DNA of 64,000 nucleotides from Nosema muscidifuracis (taxonomy: Eukaryota; Microsporidia; Nosematidae). Position 1 is the stretch's first letter, and every line of letters begins with the position of its first letter. The stretch covers positions 372,001 through 436,000 of the forward strand of contig JAIOKI010000002.1 of the NCBI GenBank assembly GCA_028335825.1, given 5' to 3'. The translations under genes were made by a program, and so were the position numbers. The notes under the pieces are model-generated. The model saw only the letters and a program-made list of their open reading frames with translations. It was not told where the DNA came from and searched no databases. Positions 17,964 to 28,794 of this stretch are shown here, in pieces.

Positions 17964-20813
17964 TTACTCAAAAAAGTTTAATTGAATGAATAAACTGTTG
18001 AGGTCTTCTTTATTAGTACTGAAATTAAATTGTAAAACGTCATTGTTCATTTTATAAAATCCATCAGTAAATTTCTTTTTAAGATCTTCCATTAATTGTT
18101 CTGTATTGTATTGTCTAATAAATCCATACACTGAATCTTCAAATCTAAAATATATAAAAAAATCTTCTTTATCTTTAAACAATCTAATAAGATTATTTAT
18201 ATTCTTTAAAATATCTTTCTTACTTTCATATTCTAATACTTCATATTCCATATTAACACTCTCAAATATTAAATCAGATTTTTCATCTAAAGATTTTATC
18301 TTATTTTTTTTACAAATCTTTTTTATATCTTTTGGATCAATCTTGTTTATATCAAAATTTTTATTATAATCATTCGTCACTGCTATCTTCATTTTAAGAT
18401 TCATTAAGTTTTTTTTTGAATTTTCTTTTTTAGCATTGTTTATACTTTCTAAATTAATTTTTAATTTTTCTTCTAATCTCATCCTATCAAACATAGGAAG
18501 ATTCTTATCAATTTTAATAACTTTACCATTATCAATTTCATTTTCATATTCTTGTACTTTTTTTTCTGCTCTTTTTACTTCTTCTCCTGTTATTCCTACT
18601 ACTCTTCTTACATTACTACTAACACTTCCTTCACTTATTATTTTAACCTTATAAATATCTGATAGATTTTTAACATGAGTACCTCCACATAATTCTTTAA
18701 TATTTGTATTATCTACGCTTACTACACGAACTACTTGTGGATAATCTTCATTCTTCATATAAACAATATCTTTATCATTTTTTAATTTATCTTTCTCAAT
18801 ATAATTAACTGATACGTTATGACCTTCACTAATAAGTTTATTTATATTATCTTCAATATCTTTAAGATCAATCTTTTTTCCTTCAAAATCAAATCTAAAT
18901 TTATTTTTTGCTACTAAACTTCCTCTTTGTGTTGTATCAATCTTTTGTCTTAAGAAATAATAAAAAAGATGAACTCCAGAATGATTAGCTTCTATATCAG
19001 ATCTATCATCATATTCAAGAATTGCTAAATTACTAATTTCTCCTTTAAGTATTCCATAATGTACGACATATCCATTTATCTTTTTAGTATCTGATACTGT
19101 AAATTTACCAATTTCAATATTATCATCATAAAATGTAATAAGACCAGTGTCTCCTACTTGACCACCACATTCACTATAAAAACAAGATCTATCAAAAACG
19201 AGACCTATTTTTATTTCTTCTGGTGGTGAATTTGATAATTTTTTAGTATTTTTAGAAATATTTGATATTTTTTCAAAACTTGATGAATATTCCTTATTAT
19301 AATTATTATAATCAGATTACTTATCAATTCTTATAATATCCTTTCCTACAATATAAAATTGTAAAGTAGCAGAAATACCATTTTTAGTATATTTATCTTG
19401 ATCATCTGTTATAGAAATATCTTTTAAAATAATTTCTGTTATTTCATTATTAACTTTTTTACTTAATTCTCTTGCTTTTTCTTTAACTTCTTCAAATGTA
19501 CTAAAATCTAATTTAACATTATTTTCTTCTGCTAACATTTGAACTAAATCAGTAGGAAATCCATAAGTATCATGTAATCTAAAAATTTCTTCACTACTTA
19601 TTACGTCAAATTCATTACACATTTTTTTAAATCTTTCTAATCCTTTCTGAAGTGTTTCAAGAAATTTATTTTCTTCCCTGTCAACATCTTGAATTAATTT
19701 TTCAATACGACTATTGCCAGATTCAAAATTCAAATCTTCAATTAATTTTTGTATTTCTTCTTGACTTGTTTTATTAATCAAACCATCACTTTCTATATCT
19801 TCAATAATAATTTCTTTCAATATATCTTTAATAATCAAACTTAAACTTCCTTTTTTTAATTTTAATATATCATGACCATATCTAACAGCCCTTCGTAATA
19901 TCCTTCTTAAAACATATCCTTGTCCATCATTGCTAAATTCAACATTATCAAAAAGACATACAGCTATAGTTCTACAATGATCAGAAACAGCTCTAAAAGC
20001 AACATCTTCTACTGAAAATTTATCTTCGTAAATTTTTCCTGACATTTTTTCTAATTTATTAATTAAAGGTAAAAAACAAGGTGTCAAATAATTAGATCTT
20101 ACATTATTAAGTATACTTAAAAGTCTTTCAAATCCAATTCCTGTATCAATACATTTTCTTTCTAAAGTTTCTAATCCTTGACTAGTTCTATTAAATTCAA
20201 TAAAAACAATATTCCATATTTCAATTACATCTGGATCATCCATATTCACCAAATGTGAAGCATCCCTGTTACCTATCCTATCATAATGTATTTCTGTACA
20301 AGGACCACACGGACCAGTATCTCCCATTTCCCAAAAATTATCTTTTTTTCCTGCTTCTATAATACGAGAATCTGGTAACATATTCTTCCAAATATTGTAA
20401 GATTCTGTGTCCATATCTTTGTAATATGTAACGTATAATCTTTTTTCGTCTATTTTCAAAACATTTACTAAGAAATCCCAAGCATACTCAATAGCTTCCT
20501 TTTTAAAATAATCACCAAATGACCAGTTACCCATCATTTCGAAATATGTATGATGATACGTGTCTTTACCAACATCATCTAGATCATTATGTTTACCCCC
20601 TGCTCTTATGCATCTTTGTATCGAACAAGCCTTTTTATATTCAGAAGGTTGTCCCATTAATATATTTTTAAATTGAACCATTCCACTATTAGTGAATAAT
20701 AATGAAGGATCATTTGATGGAATTACTGAGCTTGATTTTATAACTTTATGATCCTTACTTTGAAAATATTTTATAAATTCTGTTTTTAGTTTTTGTACTG
20801 TAAAATCTGTCAT
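17964..20813 (-). CDS. alanyl-tRNA synthetase, interrupted by one in-frame TAA
   Basis: Charges and proofreads tRNA-Ala. The N-terminal class II core is complete (NSGMVQFKNILMG, HHTYFEMMGNWSFGDYFKKEA, GDTGPCGPCTEIHYD, DTGIGFERL). The editing domain is present (CGGQVGD near 549-554, HxxxH H611/H615, CGGTH C709-H713), as is the C-terminal domain. All lie in one frame from 20813, except for a TAA at codon 499 (19317-19319). After it the frame stays open for 450 codons, but its first ATG is at codon 686, inside the editing domain, so a second independent protein is unlikely. The start follows GCCCCATAAAG; the frame extends further upstream without that signal. A 42-nt in-frame GT...AG stretch (19279-19320) covers the TAA and could be an intron. 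A nonsense change or a sequence error are alternatives. Confidence 0.93.
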
Positions 20814-21416
20814 CTTTATGGGGCTAAAAAAATTATATTTAACTAATAAGAATTTATGCTGATTGAAAAAGATCAAATTTAAAATATTTACTAAATTTTT
20901 ATTTTATACTTAAGTTTATTTACTAAATTATTATTTTATATTTTGAATTATTCATTAAATTATTAGAATATACTTAAGTTTATTTACTAAATTATGAGAT
21001 CATATTTTGAATTTTGTTATTAAATTTATATTAATTAAGTTAGAATCTCAATAAGAAATATTATTAATAAATTTTATTTTACATTTCAATATTTTTTAAA
21101 TTATGACATAAAAATTAAGCATAAATGAATTTTATTTTACATTTCAATATTCTTTTAAATTATGACATAAAAATCAAGATTAAATGATATGAAATATTAT
21201 AAGAAAATGTCTTATTATGATTTTTATGAAATTACTATAAAAATTAATCTAGTAATTTTATAACACGTTCAACTGATCTAACTTAGCAAATATAAAATTA
21301 CCTTTTTTTAAAGTATAAACAAATAGCTTTAAGAAAATATCAAATATATTTAAATTAAAGAAAAAGTTCAATTTTTTAATTTGAAAACTGAGATTGAATT
21401 TTTTATTCACAAAATT
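20814..21416. repeat. A+T-rich spacer with imperfect repeats
   Basis: Units such as TTAAGTTTATTTACTAAATTAT (about 20900-21000) and ATTTTACATTTCAATATTTTTT/AAATTATGACATAAAAAT (about 21065-21185) recur imperfectly. No coding signal seen. Confidence 0.6.
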
Positions 21417-21599
21417 CTACTTATGATAATTTCTATGTAATAATAATTTTCTATTCTCATCAAATTCTTTATTACAGATATCACATTTATATATGTAAAT
21501 ATTTTTTGTATACTTCTCATCTGTACACCACATTTCTATTTCTAAAGGTGATCCATTTATAGTATCCACCTCTATTATTTTCCTATAAAATCTTGGCAT
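21417..21599 (-). CDS. 60-aa single C2H2 zinc-finger protein
   Basis: A tiny complete gene ending in one C2H2 finger: CDIC, 12 residues, H, 3 residues, H (C-x2-C-x12-H-x3-H, about residues 39-59). The first 35 residues include an SPLEIEMWCTDE strand-like segment. The start follows ACCCTCTT, so this is a genuine gene. It lies 15 bases downstream of the 5-phosphatase gene on the same strand. I do not recognise the family; a single terminal finger fits a small RNA-binding or ribosome-associated protein, but that is a guess. Confidence 0.75.
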   Translation of the reverse strand: MPRFYRKIIEVDTINGSPLEIEMWCTDEKYTKNIYIYKCDICNKEFDENRKLLLHRNYHK

Positions 21600-21614
21600 A
21601 AGAGGGTAACCAAT

Positions 21615-22478
21615 TTAATTTTTTATTTTCCATAAAAAAATCAATCCTAGAGATATACATAAAATTATAAAGAATATCAAATTTATATTTTCATAAATCA
21701 ATGAAGATATTTCACTGTACCAACAAGTATTTAAAAGAACAGGGTCTTTGTATGGAATATCTGTAACTGATACAAGTAAATAAACAGGTTTGTGATCAGA
21801 ATTTATTAAATTAGATAAACTTTTATATTTTAGTATATTAAATTCCCCACTATGTTTGTAAATTATTCTATCACAATATGATGGAATTCTTGTAGTAGAT
21901 ATTTCTTCATTCTTATTATATTTATAACTAAATCTGAATTTGATATCTTCTTCTAGATATTTGTATTTATTTTTTATTAAATAAAACTGATCATGTTGAC
22001 AAAATATCATTTTACTAGGTAATGACTCTATTTTCTTATCAAATCTAAAATTAAAATCTCCTGATAAAATTATCATTTTACATTTGTTTTTAACTATTCT
22101 ATCTAACTTATTAAATTGATTAACTCTTTTTCTATAATTTAATTCATCTTGTCCATGAATTAAATGTACACTGGTAAAAATAATAGAATTATTAATTATT
22201 CCAATTATAAATCCCTTATTTCCCATATAAAACATTCCCATACAATATACATAAAAATTGACATAAAGTTTTATATTAGAAAGAATTATCAAATGAATTC
22301 CATACATTTTCTTAGAATATTCGTATTTGTATTTTGATCTTATAAATATATCTTGAAAATATTCTTGAAATGATAAGACTACAATATCCTCTGTAGAATC
22401 TTCTATATAAGATAAAATATTTATCAAAGCTTCATTATTTTTGTTTAAGTTGTATGTTATGAATTTTATTAATAGCAT
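21615..22478 (-). CDS. inositol polyphosphate 5-phosphatase, tail-anchored
   Basis: Removes the 5-phosphate from phosphoinositides. The EEP-fold catalytic residues are all visible: N10 (TYNLN), E39 (SFQEY), GNKG (86-89), H105, GDFNFR (140-145), the signature RIPSYCDRI (197-205) and SDHKPV (227-232). A hydrophobic C-terminal segment (about 264-284) followed by WKIKN suggests a tail anchor in a cytosol-facing membrane. There is nothing beyond catalytic domain and anchor. The start follows CACCCTAGAAGAA. TATGCATAAAA lies about 25 bases upstream. The IPPc signature excludes sphingomyelinases and nucleases of the same fold. Confidence 0.88.
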   Translation of the reverse strand: MLLIKFITYNLNKNNEALINILSYIEDSTEDIVVLSFQEYFQDIFIRSKYKYEYSKKMYGIHLIILSNIKLYVNFYVYCMGMFYMGNKGFIIGIINNSIIFTSVHLIHGQDELNYRKRVNQFNKLDRIVKNKCKMIILSGDFNFRFDKKIESLPSKMIFCQHDQFYLIKNKYKYLEEDIKFRFSYKYNKNEEISTTRIPSYCDRIIYKHSGEFNILKYKSLSNLINSDHKPVYLLVSVTDIPYKDPVLLNTCWYSEISSLIYENINLIFFIILCISLGLIFLWKIKN

Positions 22479-22604
22479 TTCTTCTAGGGTGAAATATATT
22501 TTTATGCATATTTAATTTTATTTATCAAAATAAATCCTTTATTTTGGAAAACTTATAATTTCTTTAAAAATATTTAGAATTTATTTTCAAATGGGTAACA
22601 TTTG

Positions 22605-22810
22605 CTTTGAAAAATTTATTATTAAAAGGTTAATCTTTATTTACAAAAAAGTTTCATTTTTAAAAGATTAATCTTTCAGATTATAAAAGCTTCATTTTTA
22701 AAAGGTTAATCTTTCAGACTATAAAATTTATTTTAAAAGGTTAATCTTTTAAACTACAAAATTTATTTATAAAAAGTTAATCTTTGTTTACAAAAAAATT
22801 TCAAATAAAT
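22605..22810. repeat. tandem repeat, about 45 bp, 4-5 units
   Basis: Units of TTAAAAGGTTAATCTTT followed by an A+T-rich stretch ending AAATTTATT repeat upstream of the 5-phosphatase gene. Confidence 0.85.
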
Positions 22811-23092
22811 CAAAAGGGTTGACTTTTAATTTATTTTTTTGTTAGTTTCAGATATTTTATTTATATGAACGTTTGACAGTAAAAATAATCACCTTTTAAA
22901 ATAAATAATAATATTTACTATAATGTCTCAGATAATGATCAATATAAGTTTACTTATTGTTTTATATTATATAAAATTATTAATCTCATCCAGTATACAT
23001 TTATCTAATTCAAATATACCATTTTTAATTTATTTTTTTTTAAACTTTAGTAAAATAAAATATTTAAAAAATTATATGCATAAATAAATAAA

Positions 23093-23248
23093 ATGACTGA
23101 CTTGATTAAAATAAATAGGAAAATTTTATCTTTGTTGAGGGAGTTAAGTAAGACTAGATTGGAAGAATATGAGATTATATCTCTAGATAAATACAATAAT
23201 AAGTTAAATAAGATTAGAGAGAGAATCAATTATAATAAGAAAGTATAA
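23093..23248 (+). CDS. possible 51-aa gene
   Basis: A 51-codon frame (MTDLIKINRKIL..., ending NYNKKV) starts 12 bases after ATATGCATAAA, the motif found before several CCC-less genes here. The product is lysine/arginine-rich, helical and amphipathic; its codon use resembles the neighbours. I do not recognise it. It is the only credible gene in the 3-kb gap from 22479 to 25505, and could be chance in such A+T-rich DNA. Confidence 0.35.
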   Translation: MTDLIKINRKILSLLRELSKTRLEEYEIISLDKYNNKLNKIRERINYNKKV

Positions 23249-23432
23249 TATGTTAATTTAATAAAGGATTAATAAATTAAAAAAAATACAAATCATTTTT
23301 TATTTATTTTTTTTGTAAGAGGAATAGATTTTGCTTAAAATAAAATTCTTATATTAATTATCTAATTTTATTTCTATCATAAAAATATTCTTAATATATA
23401 TTTATATTCATCAGAAGAATTAGTTTATAATT

Positions 23433-23550
23433 TTATATTAACAAGTTCTGCTTGTCTTATAATTTTTTAATTTAACTGAATAAGATCATTGACATTATTT
23501 TTTTATAAAAATGACGTCAATAATGAATGATCGATTACTTGTTAATATAA
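23433..23550. repeat. 118-bp inverted-repeat element
   Basis: Perfect 14-nt arms TTATATTAACAAGT (23433-23446) and ACTTGTTAATATAA (23537-23550) enclose a second, imperfect pair (GATCATTGACATTA-like). Could be a MITE remnant or an RNA hairpin. I see nothing else in 23249-24230. Confidence 0.5.
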
Positions 23551-24229
23551 TTAATGATGTATTTTTACATGTTTAATTTATCAAAATATTTTTATAAAAT
23601 ATATGTAAATATCTTAATTTTTCTAAACAGTATTTTTGAGGGATGACTCATTCTTTATATAAATATAATTATTTAATAATTTTAACTTGTATTTTCTTAA
23701 CATATATAAAAAACTATCTGTGTTGGAAAAGAAGACAGTAATAGTAAAATAATTAATCATTTTTTCAATATATAAATTTTATTATAAAAGGGAGTAACTT
23801 TTAAGGTTCATCAATTAATTAATTAATTATTTTTTCAATATATAAATTTTATTTCTTTGTGTAAAAAAAGCATATTTTATATTTTTTAACATAACACTTC
23901 AATTATAAAATTTTAACTAAATAATATTGATTTTATCAATAAACGAAGTTCTAGTTGATCAAAATAAATAAATATTTTAATCGGGATATTATTTTCTATT
24001 TTTACAAAATGAATTATTTATAGTATTTTTAAATAGTCATTGAGAACTAGAGAATGAAATAAAAGAGTACATGAAAAATAAATTTTTTAATTTATCGAAA
24101 AATAATTAAAAAATCTTTTAAGTACGATGAGATATTTATAAAAGATTGGATTAACAAAATAGAATTTATTGAAAAAATATTTTATATTGTAGCAGTTGAT
24201 TATTTTATAAGAAGACATCTGATATTTTT

Positions 24230-24660
24230 GATTTTTAAGGACTCGTGTAAACAAAGAAAAAATAATCGTGTATAATGGAAAAGAATTCTATAACAATCAG
24301 ATATATAGAGATTAATAATAGAAAGATAAGTATGGAAGAGAAAAAGGTTTATGAGGCTATTGAGAAATATAATTTGATATTTCACTTTGTAATTCAACAC
24401 ATGCCGATGGAAGCGTTTCATAATGTTAATCCCATAAAGTAAGTATGCTTAACATTTTTAAAAGTGCTATAGAGAAAAATTTAGTTGAAATCAAATATTT
24501 AGAGTATCAAAGAAAGAAAATTTAAAGATATGAATTTAATATATTAAAGGTCGATTTTTAGATTAGGTAGGTGATTGAAGTTAGGCCTGAAAATGGAAAA
24601 TATCAAAAAAAAGACACTATGAATAAAAATTATGGTGATTTGAATTAGACTTACCTTCTG
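24230..24660 (+). mobile_element. LTR-retroelement fossil, integrase-region fragment
   Basis: A short stretch of plus-strand sequence resembles the integrase C-terminal region of a Ty3/gypsy-like element and is similar in layout to the fossil at 38-40.7 kb. Broken and short, with no terminal repeats seen; it looks old. The rest of 24661-25505 holds A+T-rich sequence with no feature I can support. Confidence 0.45.
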
Positions 24661-25505
24661 AAAGGAATAATAAATTTTAAATGATTAAAAACCCAATTAT
24701 GTCAATCATTTATATCATAAAAAATAATCATCTAACTCTCTATTATAGACAAAGTTTCTATTATTTGGTATATTAAATTTAAAAATAAAATGAATCTAAA
24801 ATACTAGCAAATGAACAGCATAAACTTTCACATATAAACAGAGATTTTCAATTATCAAATAATATAATTCTTTCCATTGATCAAAATGAAACCCATAAAT
24901 TACATAATGAATTAAAATCTTTATTATAAAGATCATCGTATGAAAAATGGTGAATCAGCAATTATTGCTTTTCATATAAAATTTAAAAGCATTATATAAT
25001 TCTGTAATGTGCATATTCCAAACACTTGATTCAATAAATTTATCTTTAGGAATGGTTGCTCTTGTATTATACATTTTTTATAGATCTTTCTCTTATGTCT
25101 TAAATAAGGCTTAGTTTTCTTTTTGTTGATTTGTTCATAAGAAATTTATATTTGAATTATTTTCTAAAAAAGATTAGACGTTTGAGAAAAACAATAAAAT
25201 TATCTGCCTGGACTTAAAGGATAGAAGTTTAATTACTTTAAATTGAAAATGAATATTTAGTTTGATTCTTAAAAATATAACTAAGAAACACTACAATCAA
25301 AGAAATTATGCTTTTTACTAACATATATTAATCTTTTAATAAGACTTAATTATGTAAAAGATTAAAAATGATTTAAATAACATGAAAACTCTCTTAAGAT
25401 TTTGAATGTAATTTATTTTTATCAAAATAGTGAAAATCATGAGATTTAATATCAAAATGACCGTTATATAAATAATCAACAATATTAGATTAATTTTTCA
25501 TAAAA

Positions 25506-25868
25506 TCATTCTTCTTCATTATCATTATGGTTAAATATTTTTAAATCTATTTCCATATAATTATTGTATTTTGGATGTACAAAATACAATCCTTTATCTT
25601 TAACATCTTCATTGATTTTTATCAATATTTCTTCTACTTCTTTATCGTAAGAATCTAATTCTTCTGCTAGAAAGAATATAAGACTAAAAATTTTGAAAAT
25701 ACTCAATAATGAAATTTTTGGTTTAAATACTAAATTAAGCATGTCAATATAAATTCTATACTTATCTATATTTATTCTATTTTGTATCATTAATGGCATA
25801 TCATTTATGAAACATATTTTCGAATATCTTATATCTCTTGGTATAGATATTTTAACAAAAGATTCCAT
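25506..25868 (-). CDS. Erf4/GCP16-like palmitoyltransferase accessory protein
   Basis: Erf4/GOLGA7 proteins pair with a DHHC enzyme (Erf2/DHHC9) to palmitoylate Ras-type proteins on ER or Golgi membranes. The 120-residue protein shows the family layout: VKISIPRDIRYSKICF at the start ('..V.IPRDY...RF'), a PLMIQNRIN segment like 'PPELENRID', IYIDMLNLVF ('I..LN'), a hydrophobic SLLSIFKIFSLIFFLAEEL, a helix with VEEILIKINED ('V.KYI.E.N'), then G and P followed by MEIDLKIF. The start at 25868 is chosen because CCCC falls between it and the in-frame ATG at 25889. No DHHC partner is in this window. Confidence 0.55.
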   Translation of the reverse strand: MESFVKISIPRDIRYSKICFINDMPLMIQNRINIDKYRIYIDMLNLVFKPKISLLSIFKIFSLIFFLAEELDSYDKEVEEILIKINEDVKDKGLYFVHPKYNNYMEIDLKIFNHNDNEEE

Positions 25869-25954
25869 AAAAAGGGGAACCTTTTTCATTTAAAAATCTT
25901 ATAAAAATTATTGGTTGTTAATAAACGAATCAAAAAGTATTTCTGTTCATTAAT

Positions 25955-26270
25955 TACAATACTATTAAATGGCAAAGTTTTATTACTTGTTAGATTATAA
26001 AATAAATTTTATTATAATACTATTAAATTGTCAAAGTTCTATTACTTGTTAGATTATAAAATAAATTTTATTACAATACTATTAAATTGTTAAAGTTCTA
26101 TTACTTATTAGATTAAAATAAATTTTATTATAATTATTTATTAGATTAAATTATTATTAAAATAGATTAAAAATTTAATTGTTAAAGTTTTATTACTTAT
26201 TAGATTTAAATTATTATTACAATTGATTAAAAATTTAATTGTTAATTATTAAATTTTTTATATAAAAAAT
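25955..26270. repeat. tandem repeat, about 58-60 bp
   Basis: Three clear units of AATACTATTAAATTGTCAAAGT plus ATTACTTGTTAGATTATAAAAT, then degenerate partial units to about 26270. Occupies the divergent spacer between the Erf4-like gene and the secreted-protein gene. Confidence 0.9.
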
Positions 26271-26288
26271 TAATTTTTTTTACTCCTT

Positions 26289-26822
26289 ATGATATTTTTT
26301 TTCTATGTATTAATATGCTTTACTAGTAATCCAAGAAGTTTATTAATAAAAAGCATGGATACAGAGAGTAGCCCAAGAAGTTTACTTAAGAAAATTATTG
26401 TTGATTTAGATCACAATTATTCTAAAAAGATAAATTCTAACGATCAGGATAATTTAAATGATTCAATTTCTAAGAGTAAAAAAACATTAAATAATGACTC
26501 ATTATCGATAAATGAAGATGACAATGAAAATTCAAGTTTTTATTCTTTTCTAGATGATGAAGTATCTGACAAAGAAGAATATCAAAAAATTTTAAAAGAT
26601 TTACAAAAACTTTATGACTCAACATTAAAAAAAGAACGTTATGATAGTATTTTTAAAGAATTAAATTCGCTTATTGAAGAAGATTCCATTGCACTCGATG
26701 TTAATATTACTAACAAAAATGAGTTCATGAAATATTTTGGATCACTTCCTGATAATGAATACGAAGATATTTCATTTATGGATAATCTTACATCATCTAA
26801 TCTTAAAAAAAAACAACATTGA
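26289..26822 (+). CDS. secreted acidic hypothetical protein, 177 aa
   Basis: Not recognised. The N-terminus MIFFFYVLICFTSNPRS is a typical short signal peptide; the rest is hydrophilic, rich in Ser, Asp, Asn and Lys, with a predicted coiled stretch near 90-125. No cysteine-rich or enzymatic motif. SSPRSLLKK (28-36) echoes SNPRSLLIK (13-21), a short internal repeat right after the signal. The start has only CC (TACTCCTT) upstream. It lies at the head of the accessory island and ends 5 bp from where the tail of the next gene's frame closes. Probably a species-specific secreted protein. Confidence 0.75.
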   Translation: MIFFFYVLICFTSNPRSLLIKSMDTESSPRSLLKKIIVDLDHNYSKKINSNDQDNLNDSISKSKKTLNNDSLSINEDDNENSSFYSFLDDEVSDKEEYQKILKDLQKLYDSTLKKERYDSIFKELNSLIEEDSIALDVNITNKNEFMKYFGSLPDNEYEDISFMDNLTSSNLKKKQH

Positions 26823-27031
26823 TTAAATTAAATATTTTTTATTCCATTATTCTGCAATACTTTTCTAGTATGTTTTATTCCTTGAATATAGAAATATAAA
26901 TCAGAAATATATTTGTCTTCTTCTAGGGAACTTAATAATAAATATTTTATGAGTTCTTTTATTAATTCTTTATTACCTTTTTGTAAATCTATACGAATAT
27001 CAAAAATTTTACTTACTAATTCATCACTAAT

Positions 27032-28309
27032 TTAAATATTTTCTAATTCATTTCTAACTAACAATTTTAAAAATATTTTATGATCTTCTTCTGTAAGAGA
27101 TTCATCACCTAAAAATACTTTAATATCTACCATTAGATTCATTAAACGTCTGAATCTTATATATCCACATGTAGTACCCATAATATAAAGATAAGATTGG
27201 TATGCCATTAAAGTATCTATTCCTGGACTGTATTCTTTAAGTTTATCTATTATGAAAGACTCTAAGATCATAAGATTATCTTTTGTATATACGTAATATC
27301 TTTTTATAACATCAGAGACGAAATAAAATATTACGTTAATATTTTTTCTTAAAAAAATTTTGAGTTTTTCTGTATCTTTTCTTCCATAAAAAATTTCTAG
27401 TAATTTATATCCCAAAGAATGACTATAATCTTCATTTGATATATCTAATGTAAGATTATTTGATAATAAATAATTCCATACTCTTGCTAAAATATTTTTA
27501 TCAGTAATAAAATTATTATGATTAAAATCTAAATGTATAAAAGGTAGTCTAAATAAATGAGTATGAATATCATCTATATTTTCAGTTGTACTAAATTTTA
27601 TATTAGAATTATTCAAATAATTTAGAAGAATTTCGTATTCACTTTGTTCATTCAAAATTATTTCAATTTCTTTGGATTTTTTTATAATTTTTTTTTCATC
27701 TTCCCCTTTTCTTTTTCTATTTATTTTCTTTGATTTTTCTTCTTTACTTTCAATTGATTTTTTATCGTTACTTTTAATTGATTTTTCTCTTTTACTTTTA
27801 ATTGATTTTTTGTCTTTACTTTTATTAATTTTTTCTTCATCATCTCTAATTTTAATTAACTCTTCTTCTTCTTTACTTTCTATTAACTCTTCTTCTTCTT
27901 TACTTTCTATTAACTCTTCTTCTTCTTTATTTTCTATTAACTTTTCTTCATCATCTCTAATTTTAATTAACTTTTCTTCTACTATACTTTTAATTAAATC
28001 TTCTTCTTCTTTATTTTCTATTGACTTTTCTTTTAAATTTATGCTCTTCAATTTATTTTTATTATAAATATTTAATAAATCATTGAAATCTTCTTCTTCT
28101 TGACAAACTGTACTCAAAAAAGGATCATTTTTGTTAATTATATTTCCATATTTTTTATATATATCTTCGTCAGGTGTACTATTAACTGAAAATAACGAAT
28201 TACTTAAACATAAATCATAATCTGATTCTTGATCAAAAATATCTAAGAAATTATCGGAATATATGAACTCTGAAGTGTATATTGTATTTATGAGTATGTA
28301 TATAAGCAT
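27032..28309 (-). CDS. secreted repeat protein, member 1 of a new family (425 aa; frame continues after the stop)
   Basis: Not recognised by function. A signal peptide (MLIYILINTIYTSEF) is followed by an acidic region, then about 100 residues of near-identical charged repeats (IENKEEEELI, IESKEEEELI, IKIRDDEEKL, then IKSKREKS-type) and a basic cluster NRKRKGEDEKKIIKKSK that looks like a nuclear localisation signal. A folded helical C-terminal domain (about 245 onward) matches the two larger proteins at 28.8 and 40.7 kb: xTxDNLxxLExFxxDK, YLYIxG and RxLxxL. The frame stays open for 67 more codons past the TAA at 27032 (to 26828), and that extension still resembles the paralogues' C-termini. 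The start follows CCCCCTT. Confidence 0.75.
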   Translation of the reverse strand: MLIYILINTIYTSEFIYSDNFLDIFDQESDYDLCLSNSLFSVNSTPDEDIYKKYGNIINKNDPFLSTVCQEEEDFNDLLNIYNKNKLKSINLKEKSIENKEEEDLIKSIVEEKLIKIRDDEEKLIENKEEEELIESKEEEELIESKEEEELIKIRDDEEKINKSKDKKSIKSKREKSIKSNDKKSIESKEEKSKKINRKRKGEDEKKIIKKSKEIEIILNEQSEYEILLNYLNNSNIKFSTTENIDDIHTHLFRLPFIHLDFNHNNFITDKNILARVWNYLLSNNLTLDISNEDYSHSLGYKLLEIFYGRKDTEKLKIFLRKNINVIFYFVSDVIKRYYVYTKDNLMILESFIIDKLKEYSPGIDTLMAYQSYLYIMGTTCGYIRFRRLMNLMVDIKVFLGDESLTEEDHKIFLKLLVRNELENI

Positions 28310-28784
28310 AAGGGGGAAATATTTTATTTTATTTAATTCATTTAAATTAATTTTTTTACTAACAAATTTTGTATAAAATGTTAATAAATTTCGTGAGTTT
28401 TATTTTTATCATATTTTATACGAGAAAACGTTACTTATTTTTAAAATAACATTTGAAATTGTAGGATTATTTTCAGAAATCGTGAAGTTCTATAATATAC
28501 TCATCTCTCATAAAAAATTTGATAATACTAATATTTTCTCGTCTGACTCAATTCTAATTTCATACTGTTGAATTTATTTTTACATAATAAAAATTTATTT
28601 AAAAATTAATTTATAAATAATTTAGAAATTAAATTTTTATTATGTAAAAATAAATATCACATATTTTGAATAAAATTTTTTTTCTAATATAAATATTTGA
28701 GTTTGTTAAATTATTTACAAAACATATAAATTCAGTCAATTAAAAAACTAATAAATTTAATAAAATATTTAAAAAGCCATATTA
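28310..28784. other. A+T-rich spacer
   Basis: Between two minus-strand family genes. ATTTTTATTATGTAAAAATAAA near 28635 is partly complementary to TTTTTACATAATAAAAATTT near 28572, giving a possible hairpin. No gene seen. Confidence 0.5.
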
Positions 28785-28794
28785 AATTTTTTAT

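Noticed and set aside
18436-18654. Plus-strand frames within the AlaRS region
   Set aside because: They are shadows of the minus-strand AlaRS coding sequence.
24200-24421. 73-codon minus-strand frame
   Set aside because: It is antisense to the retroelement fossil and has no start signal.
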